From positions 1,566,609 to 1,630,608 of the forward strand of contig NW_008708846.1 in NCBI RefSeq assembly GCF_000327385.1: DNA of 64,000 bases. Reading direction: 5' to 3'. Each line of letters opens with the position of its first letter. Positions within the stretch are counted from its first letter, which is position 1. The notes beneath the pieces are model-generated. The model saw only the letters and a program-made list of their open reading frames with translations. It did not search any database and was not told where the DNA came from. Made by a program: the position numbers and the translations under genes. Origin of the DNA: Lottia gigantea (Eukaryota; Mollusca; Gastropoda; Lottiidae). Below, one piece after another: positions 32,831 through 45,012 of the stretch.

Positions 32831-35800
32831 AAAACTTGTTTGTTGATTTATGTACTTAAATAGTGAAACTTTGCTCAGATCCTTTATTTTTATTTTGTTA
32901 GTTCCACTGGATAAAATAATTCAATATTTTTTATCAGTTTATTTGTTACTATTAAAATTGTTGCTAGTATTTGTTAATCAAAACATTCCTTAACTTAATT
33001 TATTTTCAATCTTTTTCTGTTTTCTGTTTCAAAGAGACAAAATTTAAATTGCAATATTCCAACATCCATTGAGGAAAAAAAAAATCCAAATTTCAATGGT
33101 TTTCTTTTTCCGATATAACAAATTTGTAACCAACTTTCCAAAAATGAAAATCATTTCTAGTGCAGGAATTATATTAACCATTTTATGATTTTAAAATAAA
33201 CTACTGTGGGCTGAGAAAAAGATCTAATAGTTAAAAAAAAAAACCTGAGAAATGAGTTATATTCCTATTCGTTTATTTTTGACAAGTATATTGTTTTTAT
33301 AAGATATTTATGTTGTTTTGTATTGTTATTATTTGTTTTATTTTTATGTAATATAATATTATGAAGAATGTCAGATAAAAAAGTCAGAATATTGTAGTCT
33401 TTGTTCCATTTATTCCATTTGTAGAAAACTGTCACACAGTCCTTGAATTGTTTCTGTTATATTGCATTGCATACCACATATGGTTCCCAACTGACAAGCT
33501 AGAATGGCTTCCCTGAAATTTTCAAATCATATTTTTGACTATATTTAACAATTTAATTATTTAACTGAACATCATTTGAATTTTTCCTAAAAGTTTATTG
33601 AAGTGAGATGCAAAATTGACAAAAATTATCGTTGGCCATATCAATAAATATACCAAATAACCATTTTTACTTATTAGTTAGGTAATCTCCTAAGCATGCT
33701 GAGTTATCAAACCCAAGCTGGTATTCATTGTTTTTTTGGGGGTTTTTTTTAGGACAAAATGGATATGGCTAACGGAGAATTAAAGTTTGCATTTGCCCCC
33801 CTAGAAAGTGGTTTCATCCCAATTGTAGCCCCACTTTATTTTCAACAAATCTAAATATCTACCTTTTTTCTCCAAAGCATGTTTCAGAATGCACAAAATC
33901 AATTCATTTTTTCTAAACTTTTCTTGAGAACCCTCTAAAACAAACTATTAGAGCCTTGCGACCACCACAGAGTAGCCAAAATTTGAATTCTGTCTCAGCA
34001 GTTGCCCCCGCCCTCTCCCATTGAATCAGTCTGCCCCCTTACATGTACTTCCAGTCTCAGAAGGCTGCCTGTCCGTGAAATTCTCCTGAACTACCGATGC
34101 TAACAACAATCTTATACATCATTCAAATTTCGATTATCGAAATAGCTTTAAACTTGTAACCATTTTCTTTTTCAAATAATAACTGCTCTATTCGTAACAA
34201 TGTGGATTAAGATCTAATATTTCCTGTGTTTTAATCCAAATTATTTACATTTACATGGGGTCTTTTTGCATACCAGATTATTGCTTACGCTTGTTTGCGC
34301 TTTAAGTCAGACCCAAAAGCAACACTTGTCTCCAGCGCTCTAATAGACTGTGCTACAAACTCGTCCACACAAAACTGTTATATTTATCGTAAATTGAAAT
34401 TTCTATGTTAACAATCATTACTTTGTTTCATCAATCGAATTTTTATCCGAACCGGATCTATAATATGACCTGGACTTTTGGAAGTTAAACTATTTGTTAT
34501 TTCTTTTTGTCTGATTGTTACTCACATCTTACATGATTGTATAAATCCTGAATACAAAATATGCAGATATAATCTATCACTTAATCTTGACGAAAGACTA
34601 CAGTTATACATATATCAACTCTGATCTTCGGAGATGTCATAATTAATTCCGATTAATTAAAACTGTTTTGTAAAGCACTCTGAATTGTCGTGTTTTCAAT
34701 TTCCCTTTGGTTTGATCATAAATACATTATCAATAATAGTCTTTATTATATTCGAGTAATTAGTAAGTATTTTAATTAAAAACATTATGAGTTAATATAA
34801 ATTTCAAAATAAGATTTAAGTCCCGAGGACTCTATAAGACCAATTGCACTATAAAAGTTAGATCTATTGTACCATATCAACAGTGCAGAATCATGCAACT
34901 ACCTAGTCTGTGACAATTATCAGCATCGGGTGGAAGCAGACATTAGCTTGTCATTTACTAACCAACCATAAAACTTGAGATCCAACCCATGTGAAAAAGC
35001 CATACCTCATAGTACTATTAATCCCAACCATAATAATTATGAGACCCATTCTAAGTAAAGGATAGAGTACAAAAACTGTCTTTGAGCCAGATAATGGACA
35101 GTATGCCTATCATATTGTTCATTTTCTGGTTTAATAGACAGTTTGAGTGCTTCATCATACTTAAATAATAGCACAACTCGGTGAAATTAAATGTGATCAA
35201 AACAACTCACTGTTTGATTAAAATTTAAAAAAAGATTATGACAACTAGACCTTCTAGAATGTCAGTAATACAACCAATAGAGGAAAGATATTTCTATAGT
35301 GCGAAAATATGTCTTATGATTATGGATTATGAGCCCAATCTTTACCTCAATATATTTTAACATATTTCATTGGATGCTGAATATAGTAAACACCTATACA
35401 TTTCCATGTATACTTGTAATTTCTCATTTCTCTTAGTACACACGATAGTTTTTTGACGATTGCTTAGTCACATAATCTGGCGCTTTGCTCCGTGGACAAG
35501 TTCAACGATGAATTATTCTGAAGATTAGCTAATTCAATCTGGAACTGAAGCCTACTAAACAAAAAATAATAAAATCAAGTCAAATTTGACCTTAGTTAGT
35601 CCTGCTGTAGTATTGTGTTTTGAGTTTTCAAACTATATGAAAGATATGAGATACTGAAAATTGAAAGCTGTCGTAATATACATCTGTTCTAAGCTCCAGA
35701 ACACTTAAACAGTTCAAGTAGCACTGTGTGTTAATTAAACTACTCTCCGACAACAGTGAGCTTATGAATTTGCAAACATTGCAATAAATTTTTCAATTGC

Positions 35801-36900
35801 AACTCATTTGTCTTTAAATTTTCCGTCAACGTGGTGGTCGGACATCAAGCTTATGTCAAATTTTAAATGAAAAATTTATCTGGTGTGTCTCCTTAAACAG
35901 TTAGTGCACAGTTTTTACCAAATAATGGACAGTTAATGAGTACATCAAACAGCACTCATATTACATTCTACTAGATAATAGATAACTAATACAAATGATG
36001 ACGTCATAGCTATCATTTAATAATGCATACGATATGATAATGTTATTGGTATAGCTGGAATTCTGTTCTCTCAGATGGTTAGTCGACAAAATTTGTCAGA
36101 AGTATCCCTTTAAGAAAAATATTTGAATCACTCTAAATTAAATCAGATTTGATATATTTTAAAAGAGTGGGAGTTCAATAGCAGATATCATAGAATATTG
36201 TCAAATGGTGGATATCCTTCATAATTTTTTTTTTTTTTTTACTAAAATCTTTTAAAAGTCTCCAGAAGCAATTTTGTACGAAATTTGAGCGTGACTGAGA
36301 TAACGTCAATTAATAAATGCATACCAAGTTCGAGATCGAATAAGCACTGTGTAACCTCTGTTGTGTCTACAAGAAATGTGAACGGACTCATATAATATCA
36401 AGGATTGGGACGATATACTATACATATACACAGTTCGATGACCTATTCCACGTAAAAGAAATAGGCTACTGTGATAAAACGACAGATGCACCCTTTTTTT
36501 TTGTTTTACCAATCGTACTTTAGTCTCAGAAACTAAACTGTTCACAGCTCACGGTCGATATATGAGCTTTCAAATCCACCCGAGGTTGAATGTTAAGTTT
36601 TTTGAGACACTGCCATATATGGGAAAATAAATTCCTAGTTTGAGATATTTTTGAAGGCCGTATAATAAATAAACTGACCTAATGACCTTATTCTAACCAA
36701 TTTAAAATAAAGAGTTCTTTAATTTAATTTCAATATGTGAAATCATTTTATACATCCAAATAAATACACAAACATATCTGTCCACCGAAAAACTATATCA
36801 AACGGAAGAACAATGTTTGAATATTGTCAGCTGATTCAGGTCAATTTCCGTTACTAACATGACTGTCAAGGCTCAGAATTTTAATAATCATATATGGGCA
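32831..36900. other. Intergenic AT-rich DNA downstream of AHR
   Basis: No gene was recognised. At 33770-34080 there is a C-rich patch (TTTGCCCCCC, GCCCCCGCCCTCTCCC) that looks like an old repeat. A diverged family B fragment lies near 36590-36665, and a 14-base T run ends at 36240. Confidence 0.5.
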
Positions 36901-36924
36901 GCACAAAACTCATATGGCTATGAG

Positions 36925-36946
36925 TATATATATATATATATATATA
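36925..36946. repeat. (TA)n microsatellite
   Basis: A run of about 11 TA dinucleotides. Confidence 0.9.
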
Positions 36947-37119
36947 GATTTATATTCGGGTTTAGAATCTTATAGTGTAAAATCAAATCACCCAACTCTC
37001 TAAGTTATCATTAAAGTGCCAAGGATAATGACAACTTCATTTGAAAATTTCCAGTTTTAACGTCTCTCGTACATCATTATTGAAATGACTATTGGTGTAA
37101 AATTTCGACATTGATGATA

Positions 37120-37320
37120 ATGTAGCACTAAGTGATAGCCTCGTCCTTCCATTACAGGCAACGGCCACTTACGACACATCGAAGCCGGGCTTGATTTATG
37201 AGTAGCGCCATTTCCGCCCGTAAGAAGCCAGTCCAACTTGCTTTTAAGTCAATATTGTATGTGAACGTCGCTCGGCAATCCAACCCTATTATTATAAAGC
37301 CATCAGTTTCCAAGTCTTCC
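37120..37320. promoter_or_regulatory. Candidate regulatory island 1
   Basis: A GC-raised, high-complexity block with no ORF stands out from its AT-rich flanks. It contains GCTTGATTTATGA, a PBX-HOX-like TGATTTAT core, and GCGCCATTTCCGCCC, a YY1-like GCCATTT core. The regulatory role is inferred from composition and motifs only. Confidence 0.25.
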
Positions 37321-37786
37321 ATTTCATGTTGTTTTTCTATGTTTAAATTATGGATTGTAAACTGTAACTGAAATATGGACCACAGCCATTAAAATAATAG
37401 TTTCGTTTGCTATGCGACCCAGAGTCTTAAATAATCGACAATTGTTGTCAGTTAATTGACTGTTTGGCTCTCGATTGATCATAAACTGAACGCCGACTGT
37501 ATTATTATTAGTCCAGCTTTGTTTAAAAATAGTGGGATTCCAAGACAATTTTAATTATCATGAAAATAATTTATATGTCTATTCCTTTGGAAAAACAGTA
37601 ATGATACTTATTTTTCGTCATGGGGAAAAGTGGAAAGATCGTAGCAGTGAAAAAGTTCACCAAAGTTCATAAATTCCGATGTTTTATTTTTTTTTAAGGA
37701 ATTACACATGGATAAAAAAAAACTCCGAGCCAGCCATCAAAATAGTTTACTCACCGAGGCACTGGTTCAGCTCGAAAATGTAATTA

Positions 37787-38039
37787 TTAAAGGGATTGTA
37801 AAGAGGTTTTCAAAAATTTTTATGTGTATCGGGGACACTGATAGCTTCAGTTTGCACCATTTCAATTTTCACTAGAAGGGAGCTACCGGAAGCTATTATT
37901 GATATCCCCTCTAGTGACGTCATTAAACGCGTTAGTTTTAGTAGAATTGCAAGAACCATAGACGTCGGAATGAAAATTGGAATGAAGCAAATTGATGCTA
38001 TCAGTTAGCTTTTAGAAAACCTCCTTACAATCCCTTTAA
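37787..38039. mobile_element. TTAA-flanked foldback MITE, family C
   Basis: The ends are TTAAAGGGATTGTAAAGAGG and the near-inverse ending CTTACAATCCCTTTAA. The inverted symmetry continues inwards, with CACTGATAGC pairing with GCTATCAGT and a matching AATTTTCA segment. Most of the 253 bp can therefore form one long hairpin. Confidence 0.82.
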
Positions 38040-38606
38040 AACAATACCCTTAACATATGAATTATTACATTGTTAATTTTTTTCGACTAGAATCAGGTAC
38101 CTGTGTGTACTCACTTCAACCGACAATAACAATATTGATGGTATAGGTCTATACTATATGTTATTACGATGCGTAGTTACCCCACCGAACATCAGCAGAG
38201 CCAACCCAGCCGATTAAAACCCAATGTTATTCGGTCGACAATTATCTATTTTGCATACATGCAAAATTAAATATATTGAATTTGATATCTATATGAACAC
38301 GACTACCATAGATTGACATTTGTTACAGCACATAAAATATGTACGTATGTACATGAATGCCTATTTTCAGCAGTAATAGCCTTTGTCAAAAACATTATTG
38401 GCCTAGCATTTAAATCTTATGCAATAAAGTTTGTGTATGTATATAGTGTGTGTGTATAAAGTTTCCGACTTTCATTTCCGGACCGGTCTAGTGTATATTG
38501 TGTAGGACCAGAAATGATATTACAATTTCGTTTCTACTTTGACTAATATATTTTATCTCATTGTAATCTAATATGTTTTATATAGAAGTTCTGTTGAAAT
38601 GACACT

Positions 38607-38855
38607 GTTTTTAACCAATCAAAGCGTGCAATGACTAATTAACGTGCAATAAAATTGTGGTCACGTATGACAAAGTCATGTGACAAAGCAGCATACGCAA
38701 TATTTTTTTGAAACAATTCCATCGTATGCGGCCAATGCATTTTTGAACAAATAGCAATGTATTTTGTATTCTACAGACAAAAATAGTCCATCCTCTGCGC
38801 CTAACATGAAGCGAGAAACGCTTTCTACATGGCACGCTTTGGTTGGTTAAAAATA
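38607..38855. mobile_element. Foldback/MITE-like element, family G
   Basis: Inverted arms TTTTTAACCAATCAAAGCGT (38608) and ACGCTTTGGTTGGTTAAAAA (38834) enclose about 200 bp. A partial relative at 6520-6730 shares the arm (ACACGCTTTGATTAATTAAA) and the adjacent TGGAGACAAAAA segment. Confidence 0.7.
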
Positions 38856-39159
38856 ACGCCACTAGAGCTCGATAGCTGAAGAAAAGTTGGAAGATTACAA
38901 TGGAGACAAAAATATTTAAAAAAAACTAACTTATCTTATCTTAATTAGATTTGATACGACTCGGTCATGTTTTAAGACTAAATCCGGACAATTCCGTTAT
39001 TTCAGGCAGAAAAATATAGGAAACATAGTCAATCCTGTGTATTATTTATTCTCAGCTTCAAAATATTTTCTTAAGACTGTAGAAATGAATTTCAAAATTT
39101 CTACAATGAAGAAAGGAGGAAAATAATTTAAACTGAATTAAAACAGGACCTGGTGTCTG

Positions 39160-39560
39160 CTTTCTACTCAAAACGAGTTGTAAATGATATAGTTTCCGAT
39201 CCCATTAGCATACGATGTGTCGACAGTGACAGAAATTCATTAGGACGACTACCAATTTAATTTCAACTTGATTTCTGACCCTTTCGCCTCTCTCCCCGTT
39301 GGTTCGATCAAGACCAATTTTGCTATTGGAAATCTATTAAATATTGCGTGTTTGATTGCAAACATAGCAACTCTGGCCCTCTTGAGATCGGGAGTTGCGT
39401 GATGCGTTAACAAGCTATGTCCTGGAGCCTAAATATCTCCAATAGTTCTTGGTATCATCAATTGTTCATCAATTCAGTTTTTCATTCGCGGAGAACGTTG
39501 ATAGAAAAGAGTTTATTACTTGGTTGAGAGTGAATTATCATCCATTCAACGAGTCATTAC
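39160..39560. promoter_or_regulatory. Candidate regulatory island 2
   Basis: About 400 bp of balanced composition with no ORF. It holds homeodomain-like cores (CCAATTTAATTTC, ATCAATTG) and two TTGCGTG sites at 39344-39350 and 39395-39401, which match the TNGCGTG core bound by AHR-ARNT. Single TNGCGTG sites are expected by chance in 64 kb; the close pair is the only notable point. Confidence 0.25.
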
Positions 39561-39819
39561 AAACCAAATTACAACTTTTGGTATTACATTAACTTGGTGT
39601 AATTTCAATGGCGGTGTCGAGAAGTAGTTTAGAATAAGAGCTTTCTAATGTTTTTAGATCTTAACTTTGTGAAAATTAAAGAGTTATTGTGTAGTAGACT
39701 CCATCATGAATACGATTTACTTCAATTTCCAGATCTTTGGAATAAACTATTTTCCTGGGTAGACAGATTTCAGATTTGCATTCTTCTTAACTAATCTTAC
39801 ATTACAGATTCGGCATTTG

Positions 39820-39985
39820 ATTTGGGTCTAGAATATGTAAATAGTCTTCAGAAGTTCCAGAAAAGTACAAAAATCGCACGATTCCTTCAAAAATACCTCA
39901 AACTAGGAATTTCACTTTCTATTTCCATATAATTATAATGTCTTTTCTATATATGGCAGAGCCTCAAGAAATGACGTGTCGTCAC
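39820..39985 (+). mobile_element. Interspersed repeat family B, copy 3
   Basis: It contains ATGTAAATAGTCTTCAGAAG, CAAACTAGGAATTTCACTTT and ATGTCTTTTCTATATATGGC, in the same order as the other copies. The ends are uncertain. Confidence 0.65.
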
Positions 39986-41349
39986 TTCAACCTTTGAACA
40001 CACACTGATTCATACGAAATTAGGCTACGTATTCTACTTTGAAGGTTCTTGCATGGAAATAACACAAGAATATAGTTCGCAACCATCTTCAATCTTTTCC
40101 TCGACTTAAAAAGGCTATAATGCTCCAACCTAGCCTTCAAATCACATTTAAAGGTATAGAAATTTAATTTTCGGTCAGCGACTTAAAAAATACAGGTAAA
40201 GTAGTGGGGAAGATTCGGGCATTTAACCAGCCTATGTACAGCAGAACAATAATTTGTATAGATAAATGAATATAGATATAATATAGATATATATAGATAT
40301 AAGCAGAATAAACATCAAAATCAAAATGTAATGAAAAACAATATATAAAACGAACCCGTAATATTGTTCTTTGTGGGCAGTATACACATATGACAACACA
40401 TCGTATCACGAATACGGGTTTTGAGGAAGTATGACGAATGGGACACGATGATGACAACAGTACAATAATTTGAAAAAGATAAAATGAATATAGATGTAAT
40501 ATGTGTAATTATAATAAAACACGGCAGAGGGATCTTTCGAGGGAAAGGGTTTTAAAGATCATAAAAACACCAGGGAAAATGTTTAATAGTCGACTTATAA
40601 ATTGACATGGACTCCTTTGTTTTGTTGTTTTTATTTGATAAAACTATAGATAACAAAACTATAGATAACTAGAACTGTGAACAGCTCCGAGCGTGGCACG
40701 AGACTTTATCCCAAGTCTTTGGGACCTTTTGAAACTTCTAGCCTGTTAGCTTTCAACACTCAATTCTCAATTTGTAAATAATAATATAGAAAAAATTGAA
40801 TTATATCACAAATTCCCATAAAAGGGGAAAACAATTGAATTTATATTACTGTTGTTTAAAAAAGAAAATAAATACTTGACTTCAAGTCATAATCCATTTG
40901 CAAGTTGTCTTTTTTTCTTCTCTTTTTGGTGTCTGGATTATCTAGACGAAAGAAATTATTGTTTAGGGAAAATAGACTTGAATAATGTGACTTTTTCATC
41001 TTATGGCGATTGTTTTCCATTTAGAAAGAATTCGGTTGAAGATTTATATATATGTTTTTATTCATTATGGACCCCAATATCGGAACAATAATTATATGAT
41101 GCCGTAGACAACGGGCTAGAACCTCAATATACCAGAAGACAAAACGAATCTCTAACAAATATCCCCCCGAATTAACCAACATGTTCTCTCACTAGTATGT
41201 CAGTAAAAAAATCATTGGAGTAATCTTTTTCCTGCAAAGGTTGCAACTAATATTCACAATCTATATATGTCATTTCAGTGAGCTAGAGTTTTGTATTTGA
41301 ATAGGCCTACTGAGTCTAGTATATATAATATCAGGAACTTACAGCCTAA

Positions 41350-42603
41350 TTAGCGAAAACCAGATAGTGGTAAATTAGGTTTATATAATTAGAAGAAGGT
41401 ATAAGTTAGGTTTTTATATTTAGAGTAGAGCAGACAGTGGTATAATTTAGATTCCTATATTTAGAGGAGAGCAGAAAGTGGTATAATTTAGGTTTTTATA
41501 TGTAAAGCAGAGCAGAAAGTGGTATAATATAGGTTTCTTTATTTAGAGGAGAGCAGAAAGTGGCATAATTTAGGTTTTTATATGTAAAGCAGAGCAGAAA
41601 GTGGTATAATTTAGGTTTTTATATGTAGAGCAGAGCAGAAAGCGGTATAATTTAGGTTTTTATATATAGCGTAGAGCAGGGCAGAAAGTGGTATAATATA
41701 GGTTTCTTTATTTAGAGCAGAGCAGAAAGTGGTATAATATAGGTTTCTGTATTTAGAGGAGAGCAGAAAGTGGCATAATTTAGGTTTTTATATGTAGAGG
41801 AGAGCAGGAAGTGGTTTAAGTTATGTTTTAATATGTAGAGTAGAGCAGAGCAGAGCAGAGCAGAAAGTGGTATAATATAGGTTTCTTTATTTAGAGCAGA
41901 ACCAAAAGTGGTATAATATAGGTTTCGTTATTTAGAGGTGAGCAGAAAGTGGTATAATATAGGTTTCTTTATTTAGAGGAGAGCAGAAAGTGGCATAATT
42001 TAGGTTTTTATATGTAGAGGAGAGCATAAAGTGGTATAATTTGGTTTTTATATGTAGAGTAAAGCAGAGCAGAGCAGAAAGTGGTATAATATAGGTTCCT
42101 TTATTTAGAGCAGAGTAGAAAGTGGTATAATATAGGTTTCTTTATTTAGAGGAGAGCAGAAAGTGGCATAATTTAGGTTTTTATATGTAGAGCAGAGCAG
42201 AAAGTGGTATAGTTTAGGTTTTTATATTTAGTGTAGAGCAGACAGTGGTATGGTTTAGGTTCCTATATATTTATAGGACATCAGACTGTGGTATGATTTA
42301 GGTTCCTATATTTAGAGAAGAGCAGACTGTGGTATAATGTAGGTTCCTATATTAAGAGATGAGCAGACAGTGGTATAATTTAGGTTTTTATATTTAGAGT
42401 AGAGCAGACAGTGGTATAATTTAAGTTCCTATATTTAGAGGAGAGCAGAAAGTGGTATAATTTAGGTTCCTATATTTTGACATTCAAGTTTCTATACAAT
42501 GGTATAATTTAAGTTTTTATATAGACTGTGGTACACGCTTATATAAAGGTTTGTATAAAAAAAAAAGAAGACAGTGGTATAACTAAAGGTTTTATATTCA
42601 GAG
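41350..42603 (+). repeat. About 40-bp minisatellite with higher-order structure
   Basis: Around 30 units follow the pattern GAGCAGAAAGTGGTATAATA, TAGGTTTCTTTATTTAGAG. A distinct TGGCATAATTTAGG variant followed by TTTTTATATGTAG recurs at 41561, 41771, 41991 and 42164, showing that blocks of several units were amplified together. Edge units are more diverged. Confidence 0.93.
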
Positions 42604-42889
42604 GGCCCTTGTATAAACGCGCAAATCCGACGTTATAGGGGTTACAGGTATTATTTGGTGAACTAATATGCCTGTGAATTCTCTTTTCGAGAAAAGATAA
42701 ATATTTTTCGTAATATTTCATACCATTATCATGTCTAAAAGATAAACTGGCTTGGGCGCATTTTTTTTATATGGATCTACCTTCTCTATGAAAACCAATT
42801 GAGAAATTTGATTGAAGATAGTTCGAATATTTAATACATATACATGGCAATAAATTTAAAAAATAAAATATAATTTTGCAAGAGCTTGG

Positions 42890-43030
42890 CTCATAAACGA
42901 CGTTCGGTTAATGTAATTAATATGAAATGATATGGTCTTCTTGTCATTTATTGACGCTTCCACGTGACTGAACGACGTTCTGTATTAGTGTCAATACGAT
43001 CCGACATCACACAAAAAGCAGCTTTTCTCA
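42890..43030. promoter_or_regulatory. Candidate regulatory patch with E-box and paired ACGACGTTC
   Basis: A short high-complexity block has ACGACGTTCGG and ACGACGTTCTG about 75 bp apart, a CCACGTGAC E-box, and TAATGTAATTAATATGAAAT between them. There is no ORF. This is motif-level evidence only. Confidence 0.2.
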
Positions 43031-43999
43031 ATTAAGAGTTTTAAGGGAGATCATGTTATAAGATTATTATATCAATGTGGGTATATTCATCACCGTAGAA
43101 ATGTGCAATTTTAGATTTTATCAAATGCGCTTCATAGAGTTGACAAATATACAAATGAAGTTAAGCAAATATGGTATAATACCAGTAAATAAATCTCAAG
43201 CAGAGCTCTGTCAACAAATATATCAAATAATAAGCCAAGCGAAGTGCCGCTTTCAAACATTTTGTTTCTAAATCGTGGTTAAATTTCACTGATTGCTTGG
43301 TGTTGTCCATCTTTATTGGTCACAAGCAGTAAACCCCTTTATTTCATTTCGATTTTTCCCATCCTGGGAGTTATTTTAATGTAGAAATATCTACAAATGT
43401 TTGTCAAGTAATCAAACCAAAGAAACTCACAAGTAGCAACTTTCAATTCATTGAAAATGTATGGAATATGACAAAAATTAGTTTTATCTTCGTGCGAATA
43501 GGTATTTTTCTGTACAGTTGAGAAGTACTCTCATTTTTTACTTAGGGATATTGCCAATCACATGAAAACATGAAAGAAACTTTTAAAATATTTTTCAGTT
43601 ATATGTTTTTGATAGAATGCAATGTATATTCAAAATACATGATTATATCGAAATTGAAGAAAAATTAGTAAAAATTGTATGCAAATCGTTTCAAAAATCG
43701 TGTCCGGACCCGGTTGCTCTTTTGTTCTGCATACTCTTTTTCACATTATCATTCTTACACACTTACTCCAACAACAAAGCTTGTATCAATAGTATATACA
43801 ATTAACGGAACTATTTTATGGTTTCGTTACTTCAATACAACATCAACAATGGCAGAAGCAGCAGCATTTTTACAATGTCAAGCTATTGAGAACATCGTAC
43901 TTATACCTTGACTGCAATAGCCAGGAGGTTTTTGTAAGATGTAGCAGCATATCACAAATTTATATACGTGTCACTGCATAAACCCCAACTCCTTTTCAG

Positions 44000-44328
44000 G
44001 TCTTCAAGTTTTCCAACAGTTATCAGATAATCTAACCAAACCAAACCAATCAACAAGAATTACCATGATCAGAACGAGTGAAGAAGATCGAGTATCTCAT
44101 GCCACACTATCCAGGGCCGAGTTTCACCGCCATGTCATTCGAATTGGCCAGATCTCACAAATTATTAACAACCAACACACAGAATCATCCAATTTGAACC
44201 AGTCCAACTACTACGACTACCAACAATTACCTAGTATGCGATATCAGCATTCGCTTAAAGCGAACGTTTACTTGTCATCTACCATCCGACCTGATGTGGC
44301 AGCAGTTGCCACAGTTATCTTAAGTCAG
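44000..44328 (+). CDS. Candidate exon of an unidentified gene
   Basis: The block follows a good acceptor (aactccttttcag, ending 43999) and stays open for 109 codons to a weak donor (agtcag|gtagag). It also reads from an ATG at 44065 to a TAA at 44335-44337. Base composition is markedly less AT-rich than its flanks. The product has SRAEFHRHVIRIGQISQI and a Tyr/Gln-rich piece (SNYYDYQQLPSMRYQHS). I do not recognise a family and found no partner exon in a compatible phase, so a retrocopy or chance frame is possible. Confidence 0.3.
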
Positions 44329-44757
44329 GTAGAGTAAGCATCTCCACGTATTATCAACAGTTGATACCAGTGTGCTTTTCAGTCTGATCATATATTTTCC
44401 TATAACGTTCACTAGTCACAAATTTTGAATCTGAATTTTGATTATACTAGCTTTGTTTAGAAGCGTTTACATTAATTTATGTAGTTGTTAATAACAATTT
44501 GATTTTCATTTACTCAATACGATCTCCTCGTTATTTGGCTCGACATACTTTGTACATGATAACAAATGAATTTATTCCTTTATAACCAATCTTGACCAAA
44601 TTGTGTTGTTGGAATTTTCAGACAAAACGACAAGCAGTATTGATCAATAACAAAGGAAAGAGTTTTATTTGTGTTAAACAATACTTTGCCGATGTAATCA
44701 ATATGTCTTTTTTCAATTTGACTTGTTTCCCAATATTCAAATAATACCACCTGAAAA

Positions 44758-45012
44758 TTGATCATGTTTTTATATGCTTCTGCTTTGATTTCCTTGACTT
44801 CTGTGAACTGTTTTTCCTGTTTTGTGAACAATCCAAAAGAAACTCGCTCAGGGAAATCATTTTACCAGTCTCTCATAATAGCCGTAGATTTGATGAGACA
44901 ATTGAGCGGAACGAAACAAAAGCCAGGAATTAAGATGAAAGATATTGATGACAATTCTAATGACAAGATTGATGCTAGTGGCAGCCACAACACGCAATCC
45001 TTGCTCTTATAA
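44758..45012 (+). CDS. Possible terminal exon or ORF of unknown identity
   Basis: The frame runs 84 codons to a TAA at 45010. The second half (ETRSGKSFYQSLIIAVDLMR, then KPGIKMKDIDDNSND and a Ser/Leu tail) reads like a cytoplasmic tail, and the first 22 residues are hydrophobic. Acceptor phases available here do not fit the candidate exon at 44000-44328. The protein is unrecognised. Confidence 0.18.
   Translation: MIMFLYASALISLTSVNCFSCFVNNPKETRSGKSFYQSLIIAVDLMRQLSGTKQKPGIKMKDIDDNSNDKIDASGSHNTQSLLL

Noticed and set aside
40164-40457. 97-codon antisense frame rich in Tyr/Ile
   Set aside because: It overlaps an ATATAGATAT-rich simple sequence and has no conserved motif.
41350-42603. Regularly spaced repeats that might be taken for a CRISPR array
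   Set aside because: Units are directly tandem without unique spacers and the DNA is animal genomic. It is a minisatellite.
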